From NCBI RefSeq assembly GCF_009708005.2, contig NZ_CP052757.1, positions 1,550,001 through 1,614,000 of the forward strand: a DNA stretch of 64,000 nt. Direction: 5' to 3'. Below, one piece after another: positions 41,710-50,706 of the stretch. Source of the stretch: Cellulosimicrobium protaetiae. Lineage in GTDB: Bacteria; Actinomycetota; Actinomycetes; Actinomycetales; Cellulomonadaceae. Numbering within the stretch: the stretch's first letter is position 1; each line of letters starts with the position of its first letter. Under the pieces are notes generated by a model, which was given only the letters and a program-made list of their open reading frames with translations, searched no databases and had not been told where the DNA came from. The position numbers were made by a program, and so were the translations under genes.

Positions 41710-42801
41710 ATGCCGAGGCACCGCATCACCCAGGCCGACGTCGCCGCCATGGCCGGCGTCAGCCAGGCGACGGTCTCGTTCGTGCTGAACGACAGCACGC
41801 CCGCCGGGGTGCGGATCAGCGAGGAGACGCGTCAGCGCGTGCTCGACGCCATCCGGATCACGGGCTACTCGGCGAACCCCGTGGCGCAGCGCCTCGCGGG
41901 CGGGCACAACCAGATCCTCGGCGTCTTCACCTACGAGGCGACGTTCCCGCGCGCGGGTCGCGACTTCTACGGCCCTTTCCTCGTGGGGATCGAGCACGCG
42001 GCCGAGAAGCTCGGCATCGACATCCTGCTCTTCACGAGCGCGCGCGTCGTCGACGGCCGCCGCCGCCTCACGCGCGACGGCTGGCAGCGGCTCGGGATCG
42101 CCGACGGCTGCCTGCTGCTCGGCCAGCACGAGGACCGCGGTGAGCTCCAGCACCTGCTCGACACGAACTACCCGTTCGTCTTCATCGGCAAGCGCGGCAG
42201 CGACGGCGGCCGCCTGCCCTACGTGGGCGCCGACTACGTCGCGGCGACGGCGCGCCAGGTCGAACGCCTCGTGGAGCTCGGGCACGAGCGCGTCGGCTAC
42301 GTCGGGCCGCGCGGCACCGACCAGCCGACGCTCGACCGCGTGGACGCCTACCGCGCGACGATGAAGGCGCACGGGCTCACGGTGCGCTTCGTCGAGCTGG
42401 ACGACGTCCCCGCGACGGCGGCGGAGATCGTCGACCAGCGCCTCACGGCCGTCGTCGTCGCCCCGGAGAACTACCCGGAGGAGCTCGTCGACGAGCTCGA
42501 GCGTCGCGGGGTCCGCGTTCCCGAGGACGTGTCCTTCCTCCTCCTGGGCCAGCCCCACCACGGGCGCCCGGGCGGGCGCCGGTGGTCCGGGTTCTCCATC
42601 CCGCGCGAGGAGATGGGCGCACGCGCGCTCGTCCTGCTCTCGCGCCTCGTCGCCGAGTCCGGGTCGGGTCGCTCCGACCGCAAGGCCGCGCGCGCCGCCC
42701 GGGTCCCCGAGGACGAGCTGCACCAGCTCCTCGAGTGCGTCGACGTCGACGGCGAGACCGTCGCGGCGCCGCCGGTCCCGGCGCACGTCCCCGGCGCCTG
42801 A
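41710..42801 (+). CDS. LacI-family transcriptional regulator
   Basis: 363 aa. HTH at the very N-terminus (ITQADVAAMAGVSQATVSFVLN) with hinge VAQRLAGG, then a periplasmic-binding-like sugar domain (LGVFTYEATFPRAGRDFYGPFLVGIEHAAEKLGIDILLFTS ...). ATG 41710 has GGAGG 4 bases upstream. It is the first gene of a five-gene operon with an FAD oxidoreductase and a sugar ABC importer, and likely binds the TAATAATGCG-type boxes upstream of itself and of the GH43-like gene. The effector sugar is unknown. Confidence 0.92.
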   Translation: MPRHRITQADVAAMAGVSQATVSFVLNDSTPAGVRISEETRQRVLDAIRITGYSANPVAQRLAGGHNQILGVFTYEATFPRAGRDFYGPFLVGIEHAAEKLGIDILLFTSARVVDGRRRLTRDGWQRLGIADGCLLLGQHEDRGELQHLLDTNYPFVFIGKRGSDGGRLPYVGADYVAATARQVERLVELGHERVGYVGPRGTDQPTLDRVDAYRATMKAHGLTVRFVELDDVPATAAEIVDQRLTAVVVAPENYPEELVDELERRGVRVPEDVSFLLLGQPHHGRPGGRRWSGFSIPREEMGARALVLLSRLVAESGSGRSDRKAARAARVPEDELHQLLECVDVDGETVAAPPVPAHVPGA

Positions 42802-42852
42802 CCACCGTCCAGACCTCAGAGCACCAGAGCACCAGAGAAACGGAACCCCAGC

Positions 42853-44493
42853 GTGACCCATCCAGACCTCCAGGCAGACGTCCTCGTCGTCGGTGCCGGG
42901 CTCGGCGGCGTCGCCGCCGCGCTCGCCGCGGCGGAGCGGGGCGCCCGCGTCGTCCTCACCGAGGAGCACCCGTGGATCGGCGGGCAGCTCACGTCGCAGG
43001 CGGTGCCGCCGGACGAGAGCGCGTGGGTCGAGCGGTTCGGCGTGACCGCGCGCTACCGCGCGCTGCGCGACGGCATCCGCGACGTCTACCGCCGCTCCTA
43101 CCCGCTCACCGACGCCGCGCGCACGTGGGACGCCCTCAACCCCGGCGCGGGCTGGGTCTCCAAGCTGTGCCACGAGCCGCGCGTCGCGGTCGGGGTGCTC
43201 GAGGAGATGCTCGCCCCGTGGCGGTCCGCGGGCCGGATCCGCCTCCTCGAGCGCGTGCGCCCGACGGCGGCCACGACCGACGGGGACCGCGTCACCTCGG
43301 TAACCCTCACCCCGGTCACCGACGGCGCGGCGGCGGGGGTCGGCGAGAGCGTCACCGTTCACGCCGCGTTCGTCGTCGACGCCACCGAGACGGGCGAGCT
43401 CCTGCCCCTCACGGGCACGGAGTACGTCACGGGCTTCGAGTCCAACCGCGAGACGGGGGAGCCGAGCGCGCCCGACGAGGCGCAGCCGGACAACGTGCAG
43501 GCGCTGAGCGTGTGCTTCGCCGTCGAGCACGTGGACGGCGACCACACGATCGACCGGCCCGAGCGCTACGACTTCTGGAGCACGTACACACCGGGCCCGT
43601 GGAACGGGCGGCGCATGCTGTCGTGGGAGGCGCCGAACCCGCGCACGCTCGCGATGGACGTGCGGTCCTTCACGCCGAACCCGGGCGACGACGCGCGCGC
43701 CGTGGACGCCGACCAGTCGAAGAACCCGGGCGACGGCAACCTGTGGACGTTCCGGCGCATCGCGGCGCGCGACCTGTTCGCGCCCGGCCACTACGCGAGC
43801 GACCTGTGCCTCGTGAACTGGCCGAGCATCGACTACTTCCTCGCGCCGGTGCTCGACGTGCCGCGCGACGTGGAGGAGGCGCGGATCGCCGACGCCCGGC
43901 AGCTCAGCCTCTCGATGCTCTACTGGATGCAGACCGAGGCGCCCCGCCCCGACGGCGGGACGGGGTTCCCCGGACTGCGCCTGCGACCGGACGTCATGGG
44001 CTCGGCCGACGGCCTCGCCCAGGCGGCCTACCACCGCGAGTCCCGCCGCCTGCGCGCGGTGACGACGGTGACGGAGAACGACGTCTCGTACGCCGTGCGC
44101 GGGGACCGGGGCGCGACGCGCTACGACGACTCGGTCGGCGTCGGCATGTACCGCATCGACCTGCACCCCTCGACGGGCGGCGACACGTACATCGACGTCG
44201 CGTCGACCCCGTTCGAGATCCCGCTCGGCGCGCTCCTCCCGCAGCGCGTGACCAACCTGCTCGCGGCCAACAAGAACATCGGCACGACGCACGTCACCAA
44301 CGGCTGCTACCGCCTGCACCCGGTCGAGTGGAACATCGGCGAGGCCGCCGGCCACCTCGCGGCCCACTGCCTCGCGACCGGGCGCACGCCGCACGCCGTC
44401 CAGTCCAAGGCCGACCTGCTCGCCGACTACCAGGACGAGCTCGTCCGGGCCGGCGTCGAGCTGCGCTGGCCCGCCGAGGCGCACCCCTACTGA
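42853..44493 (+). CDS. FAD-dependent oxidoreductase of a sugar-utilisation locus
   Basis: 546 aa. Rossmann ADP-binding VLVVGAGLGGVAAALAAAERGARVVLTEE at 10-38, then WIGGQLTSQAVPPDE, VDATETGELLPLTG and, near the end, LLAANKNIGTTHVTNGCYRLHPVEWNIGEAAGHLA. This is the FAD-oxidoreductase family (PF12831) often encoded in glycan loci. It may oxidise a sugar or polyol released by the GH43-like protein; the reaction is not established. GTG 42853 follows a short AGAGCACC direct repeat; spacing to lacI is 51 bp. The gene is co-oriented with the ABC importer. Confidence 0.82.
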   Translation: MTHPDLQADVLVVGAGLGGVAAALAAAERGARVVLTEEHPWIGGQLTSQAVPPDESAWVERFGVTARYRALRDGIRDVYRRSYPLTDAARTWDALNPGAGWVSKLCHEPRVAVGVLEEMLAPWRSAGRIRLLERVRPTAATTDGDRVTSVTLTPVTDGAAAGVGESVTVHAAFVVDATETGELLPLTGTEYVTGFESNRETGEPSAPDEAQPDNVQALSVCFAVEHVDGDHTIDRPERYDFWSTYTPGPWNGRRMLSWEAPNPRTLAMDVRSFTPNPGDDARAVDADQSKNPGDGNLWTFRRIAARDLFAPGHYASDLCLVNWPSIDYFLAPVLDVPRDVEEARIADARQLSLSMLYWMQTEAPRPDGGTGFPGLRLRPDVMGSADGLAQAAYHRESRRLRAVTTVTENDVSYAVRGDRGATRYDDSVGVGMYRIDLHPSTGGDTYIDVASTPFEIPLGALLPQRVTNLLAANKNIGTTHVTNGCYRLHPVEWNIGEAAGHLAAHCLATGRTPHAVQSKADLLADYQDELVRAGVELRWPAEAHPY

Positions 44494-44544
44494 CGCGGGC
44501 CCCGCCCGCACCGACACGGCCACCCTCAGTCCGAAGGAGAACTG

Positions 44545-45891
44545 ATGACCCCCCTGACCCCCCGCCGCGCACCCCGCCCGGCCCGCATCCGACACCGCCT
44601 CGTGAGCGCACCCCTGGCCGCAGGCGGCGTCGCGCTCGCCCTCGTCCTCACCGCGTGCTCCGGCGGCGGCGACGACGTCGCCGGCGAGCCGAGCACGCCG
44701 AGCGAGCCCGTCGAGCTGCGCATGACCGTCTGGACGGCCGACGAGACGCAGCTCGCGCAGTTCCAGGAGATCGCCGACGCGTACGTCGCGGACAACCCCG
44801 ACCTCGTCTCGGGCGTGACGTTCGAGACGATCCCGTTCGAGGACTACACGACGTCGCTCACGACGCAGCTCGCGGGCGGCAACGCCCCGGACCTCGCGTG
44901 GATCCTCGAGAGCTACGCGCCCGAGTTCGTCGCGAGCGGCGCGCTCGTGGACGTCGCCCCCAAGCTCCAGGAGGCCGAGGGGTACGAGTACGACGACCTC
45001 CTGGACTCCTCGCTCGCGCTGTGGGAGAAGGACGGCGGCCTCTACGCCTACCCGTTCTCCAACTCGCCGTTCGCGATGTTCGTCAACACCGACCAGGTCG
45101 CCGCCGCGGGCCAGCCGAACCCGGCCGACCTCGTCGCGTCGGGAGACTGGACCTACGACCAGGCCCGCGACATCTCGGCGGCCGCCGCGGCGACGTCGGG
45201 CAAGCAGGGCCTCGTGGTGCGCGACTTCGACTTCAAGGTGTGGGAGAACCTGTCGACCGTCTGGGACGGCTGGGACGCGGCGCCGTGGAACGAGGACGGC
45301 ACGCAGTGCACGTTCACCGACCCGGAGATGGTCGACGCGCTCACGTGGATCCACGACGCGACGTTCGTGGACAAGGCGATGCCCGGTCCGGGCACGACGG
45401 CCGACTTCTTCGCGGGCGACGCCGCGATGACGATCACGCAGATCAGCCGCGCGTCCGCGCTCGACGACTCGTTCGCGTGGGACGTCGTGCCGCTCCCGGC
45501 CGGTCCCGCGGGTCAGCAGAACGTCATCGGCCAGGCGGGCATCGGCGTCTTCGCGGCGGGCGAGCACCCGGACGTCGCCGCCGACTTCCTCGCGTGGTTC
45601 ACCAACCCGGAGAACGCCGAGACGCTCGCCGCGTACTTCCCGCCGCCGCGCGAGTCGCTCCTGAACGCGGAGACGCTCGGCGCGGCGAACCCGAAGCTCA
45701 GCGAGACCCAGCTCCAGGCGGTCGTGGTCGACGGCATCCAGGGCGCGGTGACCAAGCCGTCGCACCAGAACTTCGCCAAGCTGCAGGACACGGTGCGGGC
45801 CCAGCTCGACGCGCTGTGGACCGCGGACGCCGACGTCGAGGGCGTGCTCGCCGACACGTGCGCGGCGATCCAGCCCCTGCTCGGGGACTGA
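44545..45891 (+). CDS. ABC importer sugar-binding lipoprotein
   Basis: 448 aa family-1 extracellular solute-binding protein. Signal with lipobox LVLTACSG (Cys about 32). ELRMTVWTADETQLAQFQEIADAYVADNPDL starts the mature fold; GGNAPDLAWILES and a Trp/Tyr-rich C-lobe follow. It delivers a sugar or oligosaccharide to the two permeases downstream. GAAGGAG lies upstream of ATG 44545. Its stop is 2 bp before the first permease. The ATPase is not encoded here and is probably a shared MsiK-type protein. Confidence 0.92.
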   Translation: MTPLTPRRAPRPARIRHRLVSAPLAAGGVALALVLTACSGGGDDVAGEPSTPSEPVELRMTVWTADETQLAQFQEIADAYVADNPDLVSGVTFETIPFEDYTTSLTTQLAGGNAPDLAWILESYAPEFVASGALVDVAPKLQEAEGYEYDDLLDSSLALWEKDGGLYAYPFSNSPFAMFVNTDQVAAAGQPNPADLVASGDWTYDQARDISAAAAATSGKQGLVVRDFDFKVWENLSTVWDGWDAAPWNEDGTQCTFTDPEMVDALTWIHDATFVDKAMPGPGTTADFFAGDAAMTITQISRASALDDSFAWDVVPLPAGPAGQQNVIGQAGIGVFAAGEHPDVAADFLAWFTNPENAETLAAYFPPPRESLLNAETLGAANPKLSETQLQAVVVDGIQGAVTKPSHQNFAKLQDTVRAQLDALWTADADVEGVLADTCAAIQPLLGD

Positions 45892-45893
45892 GC

Positions 45894-46781
45894 GTGGCGT
45901 CCTCCGCACTCGCACGACGGGACGCGGCCGTGGGGTACACCATGGTCGCGCCCGCCGTGCTCGGCGCGCTCGCGTTCGTCGTCGCGCCGCTGGTCGCCGT
46001 CGTCTGGTACTCGCTGCACGAGTGGAACGTCCTCGCCAACACGTTCACGTTCGCGGGCGCCGACAACTACGAGCGCATGCTCTCCGACCCCGGCCTGCGC
46101 GACTCGCTCCTCGCGAGCCTGTGGTTCTCGATCGGCCTCGTGGTCCTCAACATCTCGCTCGCGCTGCTCCTCGCGGTGCTGCTCAACCAGAGGCTCCCGG
46201 GCACGACGACGTTCCGCACGTTCTTCTTCTCGCCGGTGGTCGTGTCGCTCGTCGCCTGGACGATCGTGTGGAGCTTCCTGCTCCAGGCGGACGGCGGGAT
46301 CAACGGGTTCCTTTCGCTGCTCGGCATCGAGGGACCGAACTGGCTGCGCGGCGAGACGACGGCCATGATCTCGGTGATCGTCGTCCAGGTGTTCAAGAAC
46401 GTCGGCCTCAACATGATCCTGTTCCTCGCGGCGCTGCAGGGGGTACCGGAGGAGGTCCAGGAGGCGGCGCGCATCGACGGCGCGGGCGCCTGGCGACGCT
46501 TCCGGTCGATCACGCTCCCGCTCATCAGCCCGACCCTCCTGCTCGTCTCGATCCTCACGATCGTCGGCTCGCTCGAGGTGTTCGCGCAGATCGCCGTGCT
46601 CACGGGTGGCGGCCCGGGGAACTCGACGACCGTGCTCGTCTACTACCTGTACCAGCAGGCGTTCCGCTTCAACGACTTCGGCTACGCGAGCGCGATCTCC
46701 GTCCTGCTGTTCGTCATCGTCCTCGTCCTGACACTCGTGCAGTGGCAGACGCGCAAGAGGTGGGTCTTCCATGAAGTCTGA
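45894..46781 (+). CDS. Sugar ABC transporter permease (MalF type)
   Basis: 295 aa, six hydrophobic segments beginning GYTMVAPAVLGALAFVVAPLVAVVWY. The EAA loop EAARIDGAGAWRRFRSITLPLISP, which docks on the ATPase, is present. Start at GTG 45894, two bases after the binding protein stop; its end overlaps the next gene by 11 bp. It forms the importer channel with the MalG-type partner. Confidence 0.92.
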   Translation: MASSALARRDAAVGYTMVAPAVLGALAFVVAPLVAVVWYSLHEWNVLANTFTFAGADNYERMLSDPGLRDSLLASLWFSIGLVVLNISLALLLAVLLNQRLPGTTTFRTFFFSPVVVSLVAWTIVWSFLLQADGGINGFLSLLGIEGPNWLRGETTAMISVIVVQVFKNVGLNMILFLAALQGVPEEVQEAARIDGAGAWRRFRSITLPLISPTLLLVSILTIVGSLEVFAQIAVLTGGGPGNSTTVLVYYLYQQAFRFNDFGYASAISVLLFVIVLVLTLVQWQTRKRWVFHEV

Positions 46782-47736
46782 CGTGATGCCCGGCCCGGCC
46801 ACGCTCCCGGGCGCGGACGGCGGACCGGACCGGCCTGCGCCGTCGGGCGACGGCACCGACGGGCCGCGGCACGCACCCGCGCGGCGCGACCGGGCCGCGC
46901 GGTCCCGGCGCCGGTGGGGACGCTGGGCCCTCGTGGCGCTGCTCGTCGTGCTCAGCGTGCCGTTCGTGTTCCCCACGTGGTGGATGGCGACGTCGAGCCT
47001 CAAGCCGATGAGCGAGATCCTGCGCGCCGTGCCGACGCTGTGGCCGCAGGACCCGTCGTTCGCGGCGTACGGGGAGGTGTTCCGGCTGCAGCCGTTCGCG
47101 CAGCAGTACTGGAACAGCCTCTACATCGCCGCGCTGGTGACGGTCGGGACGATCCTCGTGTCGTCGATGGCCGGGTACGCGTTCGCGCGCATCCGGTTCC
47201 CCGGGGCGAACGCGCTGTTCCTGCTCGTCCTCGTGGGGCTGCTCGTGCCGTCGGAGGTGACGATCGTCCCGCTGTTCCGGATGGTCAACTCGCTCGGGCT
47301 CATCGACACGCACTGGCCGCTCGTGGTCATCCCGATCCTCGGGGCGCCGAGCGTCCTGGCGACGTTCATCATGCGGCAGTTCTTCCTCGGGCTGCCGGGC
47401 GAGCTCGAGGAGGCCGGACGCATGGACGGACTGGGCCGCTGGGGGATCTTCTGGCGGATCGCGTTCCCGCTGTCGCGCTCGGCGATCTCGGCCGTCGCGA
47501 TCTTCACGTTCCTCAAGTCGTGGAACCTGTACCTCGAGCCGATCGTGTACCTGTCGAGCAAGGACCGGTTCACGCTGCCGCAGGCGCTCACGCAGTACGT
47601 CGACGCCTACGGCGGCCCGATGTGGAACGTGCAGCTCGCCGCGACGACGCTCACCGTGCTGCCGGTCCTCGCGGTGTTCCTCGTCGCGCAGAAGCAGTTC
47701 GTCCAGGGCCTGGCCCACTCGGGCCTCAAGGGCTGA
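46771..47736 (+). CDS. Sugar ABC transporter permease (MalG type)
   Basis: 321 aa. A 50-residue charged N-terminal tail, six membrane segments (WALVALLVVLSVPFVFPTWWMA ...) and EAA loop EEAGRMDGLGRWGIFWRIAFPLS. It overlaps the previous permease by 11 bp. It is the last gene of the lacI operon and is followed by the long hairpin at 47751. Confidence 0.92.
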   Translation: MKSDVMPGPATLPGADGGPDRPAPSGDGTDGPRHAPARRDRAARSRRRWGRWALVALLVVLSVPFVFPTWWMATSSLKPMSEILRAVPTLWPQDPSFAAYGEVFRLQPFAQQYWNSLYIAALVTVGTILVSSMAGYAFARIRFPGANALFLLVLVGLLVPSEVTIVPLFRMVNSLGLIDTHWPLVVIPILGAPSVLATFIMRQFFLGLPGELEEAGRMDGLGRWGIFWRIAFPLSRSAISAVAIFTFLKSWNLYLEPIVYLSSKDRFTLPQALTQYVDAYGGPMWNVQLAATTLTVLPVLAVFLVAQKQFVQGLAHSGLKG

Positions 47737-47750
47737 CGGACCGCCCACCC

Positions 47751-47809
47751 GTGAGTGCATGAAATAGTCGCCATCCTGCCCAGGATCGGCGACTATTTCA
47801 TGCACTCAC
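47751..47809. terminator. Long AT-containing perfect hairpin after the sugar importer
   Basis: Outer arms 47751-47772 and 47788-47809 are perfectly complementary over 22 bp and contain GCATGAAATAGTCG, unusually AT-rich for this genome. An inner ATCCT/AGGAT stem extends it, with one bulged C. It closes the sugar operon and lies 12 bp before the -10 box of the ABC-F gene. Confidence 0.7.
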
Positions 47810-47820
47810 CGGGGGCGGCC

Positions 47821-47826
47821 TAGGCT
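47821..47826 (+). promoter_or_regulatory. -10 box of the ABC-F gene (leaderless)
   Basis: TAGGCT then 7 bases to GTG 47834, no ribosome-binding site. Confidence 0.55.
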
Positions 47827-47833
47827 CGACCGC

Positions 47834-49699
47834 GTGGCTCACCTTCTCGGTGCCGACGGCATCTCGCTGACCGTCGGCACCCGCACCCTGCTCGACGACG
47901 TCTCGCTCGGCCTCGACGACGGCGACCGCGTCGGCATCGTCGGCCCCAACGGTGCCGGCAAGTCGACGCTGCTGCGCCTGCTCGCCGGCACGCAGCAGCC
48001 CGACGGCGGTCGCGTCACCCGGGTGGGCGGGCTGCGGGTCGGCCTGCTCGACCAGCGCGACGACGTCGGCACCGGCGCGACGATCCGCGACCTCGTGCAC
48101 GGCGACGCCGAGACGCACGCGTGGGCGTCCGACGCGAGCATCCGTACCGTGCACGCCGGCCTGCTGGCCGACCTCGACCTCGACGCCCCCGCGGACACGC
48201 TGTCCGGCGGGCAGCGTCGTCGCGTCGCGCTCGCGGCGCTGCTCGTCGCCGACCACGACGTGCTGTTCCTCGACGAGCCGACGAACCACCTCGACGTCGA
48301 GGGCGTCGCGTGGCTCGCCGCGCACCTGGGCGACCGGTTCGCGCGCCCGGGCGCGAAGGGCGCGCTCGTCGTGGTGACGCACGACCGCTGGTTCCTCGAC
48401 GCCGTCTGCTCGCGCATGTGGGAGGTGCGCGGCGACGGCTCCGGCGCGGTCGAGGGCTACGAGGGCGGGTACGCCGCCTACGTGCTCGCGCGCGCCGAGC
48501 GCCAGCGCACCGCGGCCGTCGCCGCGGAGAAGCGCGACAACCTGCTGCGCAAGGAGCTCGCGTGGCTGCGGCGCGGGGCGCCCGCGCGCACGTCCAAGCC
48601 CAAGTTCCGGCTCGACGCGGCGGCGGCGCTCATCGCCGACGTGCCACCCCCGCGCGACACGCTCGAGCTCACGCGCACCGCGACCAAGCGGCTCGGCAAG
48701 GACGTGCTCGACCTCGAGGACGTCACGGTCGCGGTGCCTCGCCAGGACGGGCAGGGTGAGCGGGTGCTGCTCGACGACGTCACGTGGCGCCTCGGCCCGG
48801 GCGACCGGTACGGGGTCGTCGGCGTCAACGGCGCCGGGAAGACGACCCTCCTCGCCCTGCTCGCCGGGCGGCGCGGGCCCGACGCGGGCCGGGTCAAGCG
48901 CGGCAAGACGGTGCACGTCGCCGAGCTGTCCCAGGACGTCGGCGAGCTCGACGACATCGCCGGGTCGCGCGTCATCCAGGTGATCGAGGACGAGAAGCGG
49001 TCGGTCGTCGTGGACGGCAAGGAGCTCACCGCGTCCCAGCTCGTCGAGCGGCTCGGGTTCACGCGCGAGCGGTCGCAGACCCTCGTGCGCGACCTCTCGG
49101 GCGGCGAGCGCCGCCGCCTCCAGCTCCTGCGCCTGCTCGTCGCCGAGCCCAACGTGCTCCTGCTCGACGAGCCCACGAACGACCTCGACACCGACACGCT
49201 CGCCGCGCTCGAGGACCTGCTCGACGGCTGGCCCGGAACGCTGATCGTCGTCTCGCACGACCGCTACCTGCTGGAGCGCGTGGCGGACCGCCAGGTCGCC
49301 CTGCTCGGGGACGGCAAGGTGCGCGACCTGCCGGGCGGCGTCGAGCAGTACCTCGAGCTGCGGCGCGCGGCGCTCGCGGGCACGACGTCGGGCGGGTTCG
49401 CGTCGTCGAGCGGCTTCGCGCCGTCGGCCGGGGGCGACGGCGTGGACGAGGGGTCCGCTGCGGACGTCCCGGCGGGCCCGAGCGCTGCCGAGGTGCGGGC
49501 CGCCAAGAAGGAGATCAACCGCATCGAGCGGCGGCTGTCGAAGATCGCCGAGGTCGAGGGCCGCCTGCACGAGAAGATCGCGGCGAACGCGACCGACTTC
49601 GCCGCCGTCGCGGAGCTCGACGCCGAGCTGCGCACGCTCGCGGCCGAGAAGGACGAGCTCGAGGCCGCCTGGCTCGAGGCGGCGGAGATCGCGGGATGA
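47834..49699 (+). CDS. ABC-F ATPase (Uup/EttA-like)
   Basis: 621 aa soluble protein with two ATPase domains: Walker A GPNGAGKST and GVNGAGKTT, signatures LSGGQRRRVALAALL and LSGGERRRLQLLRLL, Walker B LFLDEPTNHLD and LLLDEPTNDLD. The ~80-residue linker between them (RQRTAAVAAEKRDNLLRKELAWLRRG) is the P-site-tRNA interaction motif of ABC-F proteins. A C-terminal coiled coil (AAEVRAAKKEINRIERRLSKI...) resembles Uup. It probably acts on ribosomes or recombination intermediates, not as a transporter. Stop overlaps the next start (ATGA). Confidence 0.92.
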   Translation: MAHLLGADGISLTVGTRTLLDDVSLGLDDGDRVGIVGPNGAGKSTLLRLLAGTQQPDGGRVTRVGGLRVGLLDQRDDVGTGATIRDLVHGDAETHAWASDASIRTVHAGLLADLDLDAPADTLSGGQRRRVALAALLVADHDVLFLDEPTNHLDVEGVAWLAAHLGDRFARPGAKGALVVVTHDRWFLDAVCSRMWEVRGDGSGAVEGYEGGYAAYVLARAERQRTAAVAAEKRDNLLRKELAWLRRGAPARTSKPKFRLDAAAALIADVPPPRDTLELTRTATKRLGKDVLDLEDVTVAVPRQDGQGERVLLDDVTWRLGPGDRYGVVGVNGAGKTTLLALLAGRRGPDAGRVKRGKTVHVAELSQDVGELDDIAGSRVIQVIEDEKRSVVVDGKELTASQLVERLGFTRERSQTLVRDLSGGERRRLQLLRLLVAEPNVLLLDEPTNDLDTDTLAALEDLLDGWPGTLIVVSHDRYLLERVADRQVALLGDGKVRDLPGGVEQYLELRRAALAGTTSGGFASSSGFAPSAGGDGVDEGSAADVPAGPSAAEVRAAKKEINRIERRLSKIAEVEGRLHEKIAANATDFAAVAELDAELRTLAAEKDELEAAWLEAAEIAG

Positions 49700-50043
49700 C
49701 GGCGGGGGCGACACCCGGGCCGCGCGGGATGCGGGTCGGCGTCTCGGCGCGCGGCGTCGAGGTCGACGACGGGCAGGGCGGGGTCCTGGCCCCCTGGGCG
49801 GACGTGCGCCGCGTCACGGCGTTCGCGCTCGACGCCGTGGTCCGCACGGTGCGCTACGTGTCGTTCGACCTCGTGAACGGGCACAGCGTCGAGGTGGACG
49901 ACGCCGCCCCCGAGTGGGGCGACCTGGTCGCCACGCTGCCGGGCGTCGCGCGCCTCGGGGTGGCGGACCTCCCGGCGGCGCTGGACGCGCTCGCACCGGG
50001 GGGCGACGTGCTCGTGCTGGCGGAGCCCGCCCGCTCGCGCTGA
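49696..50043 (+). CDS. Small protein of unknown function coupled to the ABC-F gene
   Basis: 115 aa. The start ATG overlaps the ABC-F stop (ATGA), giving translational coupling. Sequence alternates strands (VGVSARGVEVDDGQGGVLAPWADVRRVTAF ... VRYVSFDLVNGHSVEVDDAAPEWGDLVATLPGVARLG), suggesting a small PH-like beta domain with a C-terminal helix. No signal peptide or motif. I do not recognise it. Confidence 0.75.
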   Translation: MTAGATPGPRGMRVGVSARGVEVDDGQGGVLAPWADVRRVTAFALDAVVRTVRYVSFDLVNGHSVEVDDAAPEWGDLVATLPGVARLGVADLPAALDALAPGGDVLVLAEPARSR

Positions 50044-50101
50044 GCCCCGGCCCGGGCGGGCGCGGGGAGCTGCGCGGAGCCGCGGGCAGGCGGCGCGGTG
50101 C

Positions 50102-50587
50102 TCAGCGGCGCAGGAAGCCCATGCGGTCGTCGGGGTCGACGCGCTCGAGGATCGCCCCGGCGATGGCGTCGAGCTGGGCGACCTGCTCGTCGGTGAGCGG
50201 GTCGATCACGTGGTCGCGGACGGTCGCGACGTGGCCCGGTGCGGTGGCGACGACCTTCTCCCACCCGGCGTCGGTGAGGTGCGCGTTCGTGGCCCGGCGG
50301 TCCTCGGGGCACGGGACGCGCTCGACGAGCCCGCGCTTCTCCAGGCGCGCGACGACGTGCGAGAGCCGGGGGAGCGTCGCGTTGGTGGCGCCGGCGAGGT
50401 CGGTCATGCGCAAGGTCCGGTCACGGGCCTCGGAGAGCATGGCGAGCACGTAGTACTCGAAGTGGCTGAGGTCGGCGTCTCGCCGGAGCTGGGAGTCCAG
50501 GACGCCCGGCAGCAGCTCCACGACCGCCACGAGCCGCTTCCACGCGTCGAGCTGCTGGTCGTCGAGCCAGCGGGGTTCAGTCGTCAT
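50102..50587 (-). CDS. MarR-family regulator
   Basis: 161 aa. Winged helix LSHFEYYVLAMLSEARDRTLRMTDLAGATNATLPRLSHVVARLEKRGLVERVPCPEDRRATNAHLTDAG, with the DRR wing, flanked by dimerisation helices. It is divergent from the NADP/F420-reductase-like gene. Two GTTG-N5-ACAA boxes in the shared region fit a MarR dimer, so it probably represses that gene and itself. Confidence 0.9.
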   Translation of the reverse strand: MTTEPRWLDDQQLDAWKRLVAVVELLPGVLDSQLRRDADLSHFEYYVLAMLSEARDRTLRMTDLAGATNATLPRLSHVVARLEKRGLVERVPCPEDRRATNAHLTDAGWEKVVATAPGHVATVRDHVIDPLTDEQVAQLDAIAGAILERVDPDDRMGFLRR

Positions 50588-50617
50588 CGGGCCTCCTCCG
50601 GTACGACCATCGTAATA

Positions 50618-50667
50618 GTTGACGCTACAAGTTTAGCGCGCTACCGTGATGGTTGTAGCAACAACCA
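50618..50667 (+). promoter_or_regulatory. Promoter with two MarR-type boxes
   Basis: TTGACG (50619-50624), 17 bp, TACCGT (50642-50647). Box 1 GTTGACGCTACAA (50618-50630) covers the -35; box 2 GTTGTAGCAACAA (50652-50664), inside the 18-bp near-palindrome 50650-50667, covers the start of transcription. Centres are 34 bp apart. The stretch is AT-rich for this genome. Confidence 0.7.
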
Positions 50668-50706
50668 ATAGCCGACCGTGCGGCCGGCGCAGGAAGGGAA
50701 GCCACC

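Noticed and set aside
41635-45915. 1426-codon minus-strand open frame opposite the lacI operon
   Set aside because: Antisense to LacI, FAD oxidoreductase and binding protein, all with clear motifs.
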